A stretch of 64,000 nucleotides of DNA from AWTP1-13 sp963814055 (GTDB lineage: Bacteria > Pseudomonadota > Alphaproteobacteria > Rhizobiales > Hyphomicrobiaceae). Below are positions 1 to 8,418 of this stretch, one piece after another. The stretch lies in assembly GCA_963814055.1 (NCBI GenBank), contig CAWFBJ010000007.1, positions 1-64,000 on the forward strand, given 5' to 3'. The translations under genes and the position numbers were made by a program. The notes below the pieces were generated by a model. It worked only from the letters and a program-made list of their open reading frames with translations, had not been told where the DNA came from and made no database searches. Within the stretch, counting starts at the first letter, position 1; each line of letters begins with the position of its first letter.

Positions 1-56
1 AACGGGTGAAGAAAAGCAATGAGGCGTTGAAGTAGGCGGGCTTGCGCGCCGCACCC

Positions 57-101
57 GTCATCCCGGAGGCCGCCCCGCGGCCATCCGGGATCAGGGATGA
101 C
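57..101. repeat. REP-like palindrome, copy 1
   Basis: An imperfect inverted repeat whose left arm begins GTCATCCCGGAGGCCGC and whose right arm ends TCCGGGATCAGGGATGAC. Two related palindromes lie within the next 750 bases and share the GTCATCC arm start. Short GTCATCC-type palindromes are common intergenic repeats in alphaproteobacteria. No gene is seen on either side in the first 158 bases. Confidence 0.5.
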
Positions 102-158
102 AACTTGCCCGTCGAGCGGCGATGCTGCGGTTTGCATCACGTGCAATGGAGGACGGTC

Positions 159-601
159 ATGACCCGAGAACAGCGCAACATGGAGCTGATGCAGACGCTG
201 GACGATGCATGGAATGCCCAGGACTGGGACACGTTCGACAAGCGGCACAAGCCCGACGTGACGGTGCGCTGGCCGGCCCAGCCGCCCGACGCACGGCCGA
301 CACGATCATCGGGCCGAAGGCGTGCAGATGTTCAAGACGTTCCCGGACAACAAGGTGCACAACCGGCCCTACAAGGTGTTCTTCGCCAGCGGCGACTGGA
401 CCTGCTCGGTCGCGCGTTTCACAGGCACGATGCAAGGGCCCGATGCCCGTCCCGGACGGCAAGGAGATTGCGCCGACCGGCAAGTCGTTCGAGGTCGACT
501 TCTGCACGGTCGCGCGCTGGAGCGACGACGGCGAGATCATCGAAGAGAACCTGTTTTACGACATCGTGGGCATGATGCGTCAGTTGGGGATCGGCGCGTA
601 G
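159..601 (+). pseudogene. Frameshifted SnoaL-like ester cyclase family gene
   Basis: A cyclase of the SnoaL-like/NTF2-fold family (ester cyclase group) can be read only by changing frame. Residues from MTREQRNMELMQTLDDAW to about base 295 are in one frame. A short piece reading ADTIIGP is in a second. VQMFKTFPDNKVHNRPYKVF up to about base 440 is in a third. PDGKEIAPTGKSFEVDFCT through the stop at 601 returns to the second. The joined pieces have the normal order and length of the family, about 147 residues. The total length is 3n+2. The start is ATG 159, because the family N-terminus begins there. The damage is either real decay or several base errors; the dense indels in neighbouring genes make errors plausible. 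The substrate is unknown. Confidence 0.7.
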
Positions 602-647
602 GGCATGGTGCCTGGGTCCCGGCTCTCCGCGCGCACGCACCGGCCGG

Positions 648-759
648 GATGACATGGGCGTGCGCCTGTCATCCTCGGGCTTGTCCCCTATATTCTATCT
701 CTCTGCGATACTGGAGCAAGCTGATGGGATGGACGGTCGGGACAAGCCCGACCATGACA
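648..759. repeat. Nested inverted repeats in a 440-base gene-free stretch
   Basis: Bases 602-1041 hold no convincing gene. Inside are nested palindromes. GGATGACA (648-655) faces TGTCATCC (667-674). The 21-base arm 667-687 (TGTCATCCTCGGGCTTGTCCC) faces 739-759 with only two mismatches. This matches the GTCATCC family seen at 57-101 and 786-818. It may form a long hairpin in RNA or be a remnant of a small mobile repeat. The rest of the stretch shows nothing recognisable. Confidence 0.55.
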
Positions 760-785
760 GAATGTGTGGACCGCTCCCCTTTTTC

Positions 786-818
786 GTCATCCTGCAGGCC
801 GCGCAGCGGCCATCTGGA
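786..818. repeat. REP-like palindrome, copy 3
   Basis: Begins GTCATCCTGCAGGCCGC and continues through GCGGCCATCTGGA, closely resembling the palindrome at 57-101 (GTCATCCCGGAGGCCGC ... GCGGCCATCCGGGA). It is likely a diverged copy of the same repeat. Orientation and outer boundaries are uncertain. Confidence 0.4.
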
Positions 819-1041
819 CCCCTCGGCACACTTATCCCCACCGTCACGCTGGTATGCTAAACTTCGGCCAAGCTCCACATTTGCGCCCTGAGCATCGCCC
901 GGCCTCAGTTCCTGGCCTGGCTGGACGCTTTGGAACGGCAGGCTCGCAGGGTGCCACGATTTCCGCGCTGGTTAGCCGAAGCGAACGCCTCGCCTCTAAG
1001 CTCACCATCCGGTGCATGCGAATGACACGAGGCGATCCCGA

Positions 1042-1518
1042 ATGTGGTCGCGGCGCTTTCTCTGGGCCGGCTTGTGGAGCGGCGCTGCGATCGCGGCCGC
1101 GACTCTCGCACTGATGTGGCTCGGCATGTTGGCCATCAGCGGCCAGGGCCGGGTCTCCTTCGTCATCGCCAATATTTCGCTGCTGGGACTAGGCGGCATC
1201 GTGCCTATCCGGCATGCTGGTACGTCCTCATTTTCCGGGCGGGCTCTTACTCGGGGCCCGGGTGGCCTGGCTGACGGCGCTGACGTTCATTGCCAGCAGC
1301 GCGCTCGCAGCCATCCTGTTCGTCGCTGGGCGGCGTACGCCAAGGCCTCGCCGGTACTCGCCCTACGGTTTGTGGCGATGGAAATGATCGTCATGGTGAT
1401 TCCCTATGCCGTGGTCGCGACACCCATGGCCTTCTGGCACCGCCACCTCCTGCGGGGGTGGTTCGCCGCGGCGCCAGCGGTTGACACTGCAGCCGAGCCT
1501 CAGCCGCGGGGATCGTAG
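1042..1518 (+). pseudogene. Small membrane protein with two compensating frameshifts
   Basis: The outer parts are in one frame. The N-terminus WSGAAIAAATLALMWLGMLA and the following VSFVIANISLLGLGGI are two hydrophobic segments. The C-terminal MVIPYAVVATPMAFW is another. Between about 1200 and 1340 this frame gives a non-membrane, arginine-rich stretch, while the third frame gives a good membrane helix (VAWLTALTFIASSALAAILF) followed by GRRT. The real protein therefore seems to be a four-helix inner-membrane protein of about 158 residues whose middle third is out of frame. ATG 1042 is taken as start; an in-frame GTG lies at 1012. The family was not recognised. The uninterrupted open frame is misleading and its middle should not be trusted. 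Confidence 0.55.
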
Positions 1519-1635
1519 GCCCCTCAGCCCCACGCCTCTATTCCCCCGCCCATTATCTCGCCGCGCTCGACATTCGCGCTGGCAGGCGCTCGCCGCGTGG
1601 CTGGCAAAGGACAGGGCGCGGGCGTGCGGTGGGCC

Positions 1636-1943
1636 CTAACGGGGCGGCTGCCGCGCCTTCTTGTTCGGTTCGGGCTTGGGTTCGGACATGGGATACAAAT
1701 CGTGGATCTGCATCATCATCTCTCGGCATGAAGCCACGCGTTGCGCCTGTGTCGGCGCGGTGGGATGGTTGAGAACCCCAGTCTCCTTGTCCAGGCGCAC
1801 CAACTCTGCCACGCATTGTTGACCTCGGCACGTATGAACGCCTCGTATTCCCGAGGGGCTGACTGCGATGCCGCCGGGCCGCCAAACCCGGCCAGCGCTA
1901 CAGCGGCCAGCAATGTTGAGCGCGCGCGCGTGGCCATTTCCAC
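1636..1943 (-). pseudogene. Small exported protein with a one-base frameshift
   Basis: The N-terminus (MEMATRARSTLLAAVALAGF, ending PAASQS) is a Sec signal peptide. The mature start EYEAFIRAEVNNAWQ is followed by a frame change near base 1795. In the next frame the protein continues VRLDKETGVLNHPTAPTQAQ and CREMMMQIHDLYP to a lysine-rich tail and a TAG stop at 1636. Adding one G (WQ-EL-VRLDKE) restores a continuous reading of about 102 residues, and the length is 3n+2 as expected for one missing base. The family is unknown and a periplasmic location is inferred from the signal. It is probably an indel error. Confidence 0.55.
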
Positions 1944-2326
1944 ATTTCCCGACCCGTCAGGTCAAAAATGTAGCGCTAGAATATTGGCAGCACAAAGAAA
2001 AAGGCTCCAGGGCCGCTTGGGTGCCATGTTCCGGAGGAGCACCAGGCAGCTCCCTGCCAAGGCGCCGGTGGACCGGGCATCGGCTTCGCCCTCGCTCTGG
2101 ACCCTCGCGCCATCGAAAAGCCGCGCCGAACGGTTGCTGTCGTACTGCAGCGCGACGTTCACGGAACACGGCATGACCTCACCCTCGCGACCCCCCGCGA
2201 CCTGGGCCGCCGGCGACCGGTATGAGCCCTACATTGGGCGCTGGAGCCGGATGCGCGCGTTCGCGGTACGCGGCCGCAAGCCGGCATGAGGTCGGCCGGC
2301 CGGAAAACATCGTTCTCAGGTGGCGC
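1944..2326. other. Gene-poor stretch of 383 bases
   Basis: No gene with clear support. A 70-codon minus-strand frame (1962-2174) has plausible composition but no recognisable motif, no clear ribosome-binding site and no signal. Since neighbouring genes are frameshifted, a broken gene here cannot be excluded. Promoters for the genes at 1943 (leftward) and 2327 (rightward) probably lie here, but no boxes can be assigned. Confidence 0.35.
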
Positions 2327-2929
2327 ATGCAGGCGTTTCGCACGTTGGCGCTGCTGCTCTGTGTCGGCTGCGGGCTCGCCTCAAGCGGCGTCGCAGCCTG
2401 GGCCTGCGCCTGCTGCACCAACCAGGGCCAGCGTTACGTCGGCGTCGCCAAGCTCGACTCTACGCTGCGCGAGGAGATCGGCCGGCTGCGCTTCATGGCG
2501 GAGGCCGAGCTCTACACCGGCGAGCGCGATACCTCCGACATCAAGGGCATCGCCAATCCGTCCGGCACATACGAGATGCATGTCTCGCAGGAACCGGGCC
2601 GTTGGGTGTTTGCCTTCAGCGACAAGGCCGGCCGCAAGGGAACCTTGACTCTCGCCATTCCAGCCACGGTCGCGATCTTCTCGGTCGACCCGCGCCTCGA
2701 CGAGCGCGAAGGCGGCACCGGACCGTCGCTGTTCAAGGAATGGAAGCTGACGTCCAGCGCCTCCGGCACCGGCATATTCACGCCGGGGGTGGGCAGCGGA
2801 CAGCGCATCACGCTGATCGTGCAGGCGCACGGCAACAACTGCACCAGCCCCGACATGGCCACGCACTGGACGCTGATGGTGCACGGGCCGAAGGCCGACT
2901 ATCATTTCTTCGGCAAGTTCGTGCAGTAG
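2327..2929 (+). CDS. Exported protein of unknown function
   Basis: A 200-residue protein with an N-terminal hydrophobic leader (FRTLALLLCVGCGLASSGVA) and a cysteine cluster just after it (WACACC). The leader contains Cys residues at VGCG, so a lipoprotein is possible, but the lipobox is not clean. The mature part is predominantly beta-like, with GTYEMHVSQEPGRWVFAF, GRKGTLTLAI and a C-terminal HWTLMVHGPKADYHFFGKF. ATG 2327 is chosen over an upstream in-frame start at 2222 because the leader begins there. No family was recognised. The envelope or periplasm is the likely location. Confidence 0.6.
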   Translation: MQAFRTLALLLCVGCGLASSGVAAWACACCTNQGQRYVGVAKLDSTLREEIGRLRFMAEAELYTGERDTSDIKGIANPSGTYEMHVSQEPGRWVFAFSDKAGRKGTLTLAIPATVAIFSVDPRLDEREGGTGPSLFKEWKLTSSASGTGIFTPGVGSGQRITLIVQAHGNNCTSPDMATHWTLMVHGPKADYHFFGKFVQ

Positions 2930-3077
2930 CCGGATTTCGCCGTTCGCCGATCTCCTGTAGCATTGGGCCAACTGCGCAGCCCCAAAGCGCCGGCAGCGGG
3001 AGAATGCCCATGAACTCCGCACTATCTCGGCCGCGATAGTCATCGCGCTTGCCATCGCACTCACGTCCCTGGCTGCT

Positions 3078-4082
3078 TTGGCCGCCGACTTCCCCGCGCC
3101 GAAGGAAGGCAGCTGGACCGCGCGCGATTTCAAGTTCCACACCGGCGAGGTGATGCCGGAGGTGAGACTCGCCTACACCACCGTCGGCGAGTCCACCGGC
3201 GAACCGGTGCTGGTGCTGCACGGCACCACCGGCTCCGCGGCCAGCATGCTCGGCGCAACCTTCGGCGGCGAGTTGTTCGGCAAGGGCCAGGCGCTCGATG
3301 CCAGCAGGTATTACATCATCATCCCGGACGGGCTCGGCCACGGCAAATCATCGAAGCCCTCCGACGGCCTGCGCGCCAAGTTCCCCAAGTACAACTATGA
3401 CGACATGGTCGAGGCCCACTACCGCCTGATCAAGGAAGGCCTCGGCATCCGCCATCTGCGCCTCGTGATCGGCAACTCGATGGGCGGCATGCATACCTGG
3501 CTGTGGGGCGCCAAGTATCCCGACACCATGGATGCGCTCGTCCCCATGGCGTCGCAACCCTCCGAGATGGCGAGCCGCAACTGGATGCTGCGCCGGCTGA
3601 TGATCGACACCATCCGCACCGACCCCGAGTACAAAGACGGCGACTACACCACGCAGCCGCGCTCGATGAAGATGGCCAACACATTCTTCGCCGTAGCCAC
3701 CAATGGCGGCACGCTGGCCTTCCAGAAACTGGCGCCGACCCGCGATGCCGCCGACAAACTGGTCGATGCGCGGCTGGCGGCGCCCTTCAAGGCCGACGCC
3801 AACAACTTCGTGTACCAGTGGGATTCCTCGCGCGACTACAACGCCTCGCCGGGGCTGGAGCGCATCCAGGCCGCGCTGCTCGCCATCAATGCCGCCGACG
3901 ACGAGCGCAATCCGCCCGAAACCGGCATCATGGAGCGCGAGCTCAAGCGCGTGAAGAACGGCCGCCTCTACCTCATCCCCGCCAGCGAAGACACGCGCGG
4001 CCACGGCACCACCGGCAACGCCAAGTTCTGGGCCAAGCAACTCGGCGATTTCCTGCAGACGGTTCCCAAGCGGGCGATGTAG
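3078..4082 (+). CDS. Alpha/beta hydrolase of the homoserine O-acetyltransferase (MetX-like) family, exported
   Basis: The alpha/beta-hydrolase fold is clear: oxyanion-region HGTTGSA, nucleophile elbow GNSMGGMH, acid region AINAADDERNPP and catalytic histidine in RGHGTTG. Overall it resembles MetX-type acyltransferases, but secreted members of this group mostly act as hydrolases, so the substrate is open. The open frame starts at TTG 3078, which falls at the end of a signal peptide. Upstream in the same frame the codons read AAIVIALAIALTSLAALA, yet the obvious ATG (3010, reading MNSA) is out of frame by one. A single missing base near 3015-3025 would restore a full leader starting at 3010. A Sec-exported enzyme is therefore inferred. 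Confidence 0.7.
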   Translation: MAADFPAPKEGSWTARDFKFHTGEVMPEVRLAYTTVGESTGEPVLVLHGTTGSAASMLGATFGGELFGKGQALDASRYYIIIPDGLGHGKSSKPSDGLRAKFPKYNYDDMVEAHYRLIKEGLGIRHLRLVIGNSMGGMHTWLWGAKYPDTMDALVPMASQPSEMASRNWMLRRLMIDTIRTDPEYKDGDYTTQPRSMKMANTFFAVATNGGTLAFQKLAPTRDAADKLVDARLAAPFKADANNFVYQWDSSRDYNASPGLERIQAALLAINAADDERNPPETGIMERELKRVKNGRLYLIPASEDTRGHGTTGNAKFWAKQLGDFLQTVPKRAM

Positions 4083-4158
4083 CGGAGCCAAAGGCCGTGC
4101 TCGGCGTTATGCAGGAACACGCTACCGGCGTGCGCGACCTGCCGTGGAGCAATGCCCG

Positions 4159-4542
4159 ATGTCCGACGACGAACGCGCCATTCGCGACCTGATCGCCACC
4201 TGGATGTCCGCCAGCCAGGCCGGCGACACCGATACGGTGCTGAGCCTGATGACGGACGACGTGGTGTTCATGGTCCCCGGCCGCGAGCCGTTCGGCAAGG
4301 CGGCGTTCGCCGCCGCCTCACAGAACATGAAGGACATGCACATGGAGGGCACGAGCGAGATTCGCGAGCTTAAGGTGCTCGGCGACTGGGCCTACCTGCG
4401 CGGTCATCTGCTGGTGGCGATGACGACACCTGCCGGCAACATCGTCCGGCGCGCGGGCTACACCCTCAGCATCCTGCGCAAGGAGCCGGACGGCAAATGG
4501 CGGCTGGCACGCGACGCCAACCTGCTGACGGTTCAGGAATAG
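4159..4542 (+). CDS. SnoaL-like / DUF4440 family protein
   Basis: A 127-residue NTF2-fold protein of the YybH/SgcJ-EcaC type. The typical order is seen: an N-terminal helix (DDERAIRDLIATWMSASQAG), the DTVLSLMTDDVVFMVPG strand motif, then GDWAYLRGHL and a C-terminal KWRLARDAN strand. ATG 4159 is chosen over GTG 4144 because GGAG at 4145-4148 sits at good spacing before it. Members bind small molecules or act as cyclases or isomerases; the substrate cannot be told. Unlike the damaged SnoaL-like gene at 159-601, this one is intact. It converges on rcdA with 57 bases between them. Confidence 0.75.
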   Translation: MSDDERAIRDLIATWMSASQAGDTDTVLSLMTDDVVFMVPGREPFGKAAFAAASQNMKDMHMEGTSEIRELKVLGDWAYLRGHLLVAMTTPAGNIVRRAGYTLSILRKEPDGKWRLARDANLLTVQE

Positions 4543-4599
4543 GCGATGGCCGAGCCCCGAGAGGGCATCCCAAGCTTGGCACCGGTCAGTACAGGGCGC

Positions 4600-5142
4600 T
4601 TAGCCCGCGCGACTTGCGAAGGCCTGTTCCAGACGGGCGACCTGCGCCTCCACCGGACTGCCCGCGGCGTCCGGTTCGCCCACCACCACTTGCATGGCGC
4701 AGTCGAGGCGCACGATCCGATCATTGAGCGCAAAGCTCGCCGAGATGAGCTTGCGCAAGCCTTCCGGCAGCTCGTCGAAACCCTTGATGTGTCCCAACCG
4801 GCCCGGCGCCGTCAGACGCACGCGAGCGAGCTTCCTGCGCACCTCAACAAGCGTGATCTCGCCTTCCTTGTGCGCGCGGCGGATCATCAGCCACGAGGCA
4901 AGCTCGAGCAGGCGGGTGGTGAGGCGCATGCTCTCGGTTGCGTAGAGCATCGCCGGAGGGCCGCGCAGCTGGCGCGCTTCCTTGCGGCCCGCCCCGTCGA
5001 GGTAGGTCGCGGCGTGCTCCACCAGGGCCATGCCCTCGCGGAAAATCGCATCGAACTGATCGGAGGCGGCGAAGCGCTCGCCGAAGGAGATGGTGACGCC
5101 GCTGTCGGCAGGGCGTTCGCTGCTGTTGACTGAGGTACCCAT
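4600..5142 (-). CDS. rcdA: RcdA, regulator of CtrA degradation (DUF1465)
   Basis: A 180-residue protein matching the RcdA/DUF1465 family along its length, with ISFGERFAASDQFDAIFREG near the N-terminus, then MALVEHAATYLDGAGRKEAR and the hallmark ATESMRLTTRLLELASWL. In Caulobacter, RcdA is an adaptor that, with CpdR and PopA, brings CtrA and other substrates to the ClpXP protease during the cell cycle. Its presence points to an alphaproteobacterium with CtrA control, which also governs flagellar genes in many relatives. It is a single gene. The ATG at 5142 begins the family N-terminus. Confidence 0.88.
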   Translation of the reverse strand: MGTSVNSSERPADSGVTISFGERFAASDQFDAIFREGMALVEHAATYLDGAGRKEARQLRGPPAMLYATESMRLTTRLLELASWLMIRRAHKEGEITLVEVRRKLARVRLTAPGRLGHIKGFDELPEGLRKLISASFALNDRIVRLDCAMQVVVGEPDAAGSPVEAQVARLEQAFASRAG

Positions 5143-5309
5143 GACCGAACTGGCACAACCGCTTACTGTTGACTGACCATACGCGAGCCACCCTGGCAGG
5201 CGACAGTTAACAAGTCACCCACAAATGGTCCGAAAAGTTGACGGCCGTTATGAGGCGCGTGCCGCAGGCAACGCTGCTGACAGGCAACCTACTGCGCAAC
5301 AACAGGAAA

Positions 5310-5325
5310 GGCCGATTATTCGGCC
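5310..5325 (-). terminator. Hairpin at the end of the RND pump gene
   Basis: GGCCGA-TTAT-TCGGCC forms a perfect 6-bp stem that overlaps the TAA stop of the leftward RND permease gene. On the minus strand it is followed by TTTCCTGTT, a weak T-rich tail. A plausible intrinsic terminator for the efflux operon. Confidence 0.5.
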
Positions 5326-8300
5326 GGTCTTTCCACAGCCGCCGGCGGCGCGCTGGATGCTTTGGGCACACGATGCGCAGCGTGATCGCGTGCCACGTAG
5401 GTGTAGACGACCGGGGTCACAAACAACGTAAACAGCGTGCCAACCGTCATGCCGGCCGCGATCACCAGCCCGATCGAAAACCGGCTCGCCGCACCCGCAC
5501 CGGCGGCGATCAGCAACGGCAGCATGCCCACCACCATCGCGGCCGTGGTCATCAGGATGGGACGCAGCCGGATCGCCGCGGCGCGCTCGATCGCCTCGCG
5601 CCGGCTCAGGCCCTCGTTCTCCTGCAGATGATTGGCATAGTCCACCATCAGGATGCCGTGCTTGGAGATGAGCCCGATCAGGGTCACCAGCCCCACCTGC
5701 GTGTAGATGTTGATGCTGGCGAGACCGAGATTGATGGGTATCAGCGCACCAAACATCGCCGTCGGCAGCGCGATCAGGATGATCAGCGGATCTCGGAAAC
5801 TCTCGTACTGCGCCGCCAGCACCAGATAGATGATGATGAGCGCGAATACGAAGGTCACCGCCAACCTGCTGCCTTCCTGCACGTACTGGCGGCTCTCGCC
5901 CTGGAAGTCGTAGGAGAAGCCCGCGGGTAAAACCTCGCCTGCCTTCGCCTTCAGGAAAGTGATCGCCTCACCCACCGTGCGGCCAGGAAACGGCACACCG
6001 CTCAGGATCGCCGAGTTGAGCTGCTGGAAGGTCGTGAGCGCGTTGGGCTGCACCGACTTGCCGATCGAGACGACGCTCGACAGCGGTACCAGCGTGCCCG
6101 TGCCGGTGCGCACCTGATAGCGCTTGAGCCAGTCGGTGGTGAGCCGGTACTCGCGCGGCACTTGCGGAATCACCTTGTAGCTGCGGCCGTACAGGTTGAA
6201 CTGGTTGACATAGTTGCCGCCGAGCAGCGTCGCCAGCGACCCGCCGATGTCCTGCATCTTGATGCCGAGGCGATTGGCCTTGTCGTGGTCGATCTTCATC
6301 TCGATCTGCGGCGTCTCAAACCTGAGATCCGCGTCGATGAAGATGAACATGCCGCTTTTCTGCGCTTCGGTCTTCAGCCTATCCAGCACCTGGGCGAGCT
6401 GAGGATAGTCGGCCGTGGTCGTGATCACGAACTGCACCGAGGCGCCGCCCCGCGAACCCGGCAGCGACGGCAGCGGGAACGTGAACACTTGCGCGTTGGC
6501 GATGCCGGCGACCTTGCCCTGCAGCCCCGCCAGGATCTGCTTTTGCGTGCGCGTGCGCTCCTCCCACGGCTTGAACAGGATGCCCGAGAACGCCTGGTGC
6601 ACGTCGGTGAGACCGTTGATGGTGAAGACGTGCTCCTTCTCGGGCACGGTTTCGAACACCTTGCCGAGTTGCGCCGTCGCCTGTTCCAGATAGTCGAGGT
6701 TGGCGGGCTGCGGCGTCTTCACGACGTTGAACAGGATGCCCTGGTCTTCCTCGGGCGCCAGCTCGCTTTGCGACGTCATATACATGATGGCCGTCGCCGC
6801 CATGACGACCACCAGCACCATGATCGTGACCGGCCGCCGATCGAGCGTGCGATGCAGCCGTCCCTCATAGCGCCGCCGCAGACTTCCGAACACGCGATCG
6901 AGAATGCGGACAAAACGGCCGCTGCCGTGCTCCGCCTTCAGCAGCTTGGAAGCCATCATCGGCGACAGCGTGAGCGCTATGATGCCCGAGACGATGACGG
7001 CGCCGGCCAGCGTGAACGCGAACTCACGGAACAGCGCACCGGTCAGGCCGGCCACGAACCCGATCGGCGCATAGACCGCCGCCAGCGTGATGGTCATCGA
7101 GATCACCGGCACCGCGATTTCGCGCGCCCCGGTAATCGCCGCATCGTAGGGCTGCATGCCCTCTTCGATATGCCGATGGATGTTTTCCACCACCACAATG
7201 GCGTCGTCGACCACCAGGCCGATGGCAAGCACCAGCGCCAAAAGCGTCAGCAGATTGATCGAATATCCAAGCGCCAGCAGAACGAACATCACGCCAATCA
7301 GCGACAGCGGAATGGTGACGACGGGAATGATGGTCGAGCGCAGGTTGCCGAGGAACAGGAAGATCACCACGATCACGATCAGTCCGGCCTCGATCAGCGT
7401 CGTCTGCACCTCCTTGATGGACGCTTCGATGAACTTGGTCGCGTCGTAGGCAATGGCGGCTTCCATGCCTTCCGGGAGCTGGCGCTGAATATCCGGGAAT
7501 GCCTTGCGCACCTTGTCGATGACGACCAGCGGGTTGGACGTCGGCGTGGCGAACACACCGATGAACACGGCCTTTTGACCGTCGAACACCGAGGAGGAAT
7601 TGGCGCTCTCTGGGCCCAGCTCGATGGCGGCGATATCGTCGAGGCGAACCAGTGCGTCGCCCCGCGTCGCCACCACCAGCTTGCCGAAGGCAGTGGGGTT
7701 GTCGAGCAGCGTCTGGGCATTGATGCTGGTCTGGACGAAGTCGCCCTTCACCTGCCCTGCCGCCGTGACGAAGTTGTTCGCGGTCAACGCCGTGCGCACG
7801 TCGAGCGGCGTGATGGCGAGCGCCGCCATCTTGTCGGGGTTCAGCCAGATGCGCATGGCGAAGGTCTGGCCGCCCAGGATCTGCGCGTTGGCGACGCCGT
7901 CGATCGTCTGCAGGCGGGGCTGCACGACGCGCGTCAGATAGTCGGTGATCTGCGAGGCGGTCATGACCTTGCTGTTGAACGACATATACATCAGCGCGGT
8001 CGTATCGCCGGTCTGGCGCGTGACGATTGGATCCTGCGCCTCGCGGGGCAGTATGTTCTTGACCTGCTGAACCTTCGACAACACGTCGGACACGGCGCGG
8101 TCCGCGTTGGCGTCGAGGCGCAGGTTCAAGGTGATGGTGCTGACGTTCTGCTGCGACGACGAGGTCAGCGTGTCGATACCCTCCGCACTTGCGACCGCCG
8201 ACATGATGGGGGTGGTGATGAACCCCCTGATGAGCTCCGCATTCGCGCCGGGATAGGCGGTGGTGATGGTCAGAGTCGTGTTGGTGATCTCGGGATACTG

Positions 8301-8405
8301 CCGCACCGACAGATTGAACAGGGCCGCCAGTCCGACCAGCAGTATCATCAGGCTCACGACCGTAGCGAGCACGGGCCGGCGAATGAAAATGTCGGTGAAC
8401 GACAT
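5316..8405 (-). CDS. RND multidrug efflux permease, HAE1 family
   Basis: A 1029-residue inner-membrane proton/drug antiporter of the AcrB/MexB superfamily. It starts MSFTDIFIRRPVLATVVSLM, the first transmembrane helix motif of this family. Helix 4 holds the proton-relay pair in LAIGLVVDDAIVVVENIHRH. Two large periplasmic loops and a C-terminal helix bundle (GLISKHGILMVDYANHLQE) follow. Length is normal. ATG 8405 is preferred over an upstream in-frame start, as the family begins there. It lies 13 bases downstream of the adaptor gene, so the two form an operon. No outer-membrane factor is adjacent; a shared TolC-type channel is presumed. The substrates are unknown. Confidence 0.92.
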   Translation of the reverse strand: MSFTDIFIRRPVLATVVSLMILLVGLAALFNLSVRQYPEITNTTLTITTAYPGANAELIRGFITTPIMSAVASAEGIDTLTSSSQQNVSTITLNLRLDANADRAVSDVLSKVQQVKNILPREAQDPIVTRQTGDTTALMYMSFNSKVMTASQITDYLTRVVQPRLQTIDGVANAQILGGQTFAMRIWLNPDKMAALAITPLDVRTALTANNFVTAAGQVKGDFVQTSINAQTLLDNPTAFGKLVVATRGDALVRLDDIAAIELGPESANSSSVFDGQKAVFIGVFATPTSNPLVVIDKVRKAFPDIQRQLPEGMEAAIAYDATKFIEASIKEVQTTLIEAGLIVIVVIFLFLGNLRSTIIPVVTIPLSLIGVMFVLLALGYSINLLTLLALVLAIGLVVDDAIVVVENIHRHIEEGMQPYDAAITGAREIAVPVISMTITLAAVYAPIGFVAGLTGALFREFAFTLAGAVIVSGIIALTLSPMMASKLLKAEHGSGRFVRILDRVFGSLRRRYEGRLHRTLDRRPVTIMVLVVVMAATAIMYMTSQSELAPEEDQGILFNVVKTPQPANLDYLEQATAQLGKVFETVPEKEHVFTINGLTDVHQAFSGILFKPWEERTRTQKQILAGLQGKVAGIANAQVFTFPLPSLPGSRGGASVQFVITTTADYPQLAQVLDRLKTEAQKSGMFIFIDADLRFETPQIEMKIDHDKANRLGIKMQDIGGSLATLLGGNYVNQFNLYGRSYKVIPQVPREYRLTTDWLKRYQVRTGTGTLVPLSSVVSIGKSVQPNALTTFQQLNSAILSGVPFPGRTVGEAITFLKAKAGEVLPAGFSYDFQGESRQYVQEGSRLAVTFVFALIIIYLVLAAQYESFRDPLIILIALPTAMFGALIPINLGLASINIYTQVGLVTLIGLISKHGILMVDYANHLQENEGLSRREAIERAAAIRLRPILMTTAAMVVGMLPLLIAAGAGAASRFSIGLVIAAGMTVGTLFTLFVTPVVYTYVARDHAAHRVPKASSAPPAAVERPAE

Positions 8406-8418
8406 GGCAACCGCTCCC

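Noticed and set aside
1962..2174. A 70-codon minus-strand frame between the small exported protein and the gene at 2327.
   Set aside because: No ribosome-binding site, domain or signal could be seen; kept only as part of the description of the gene-poor stretch.
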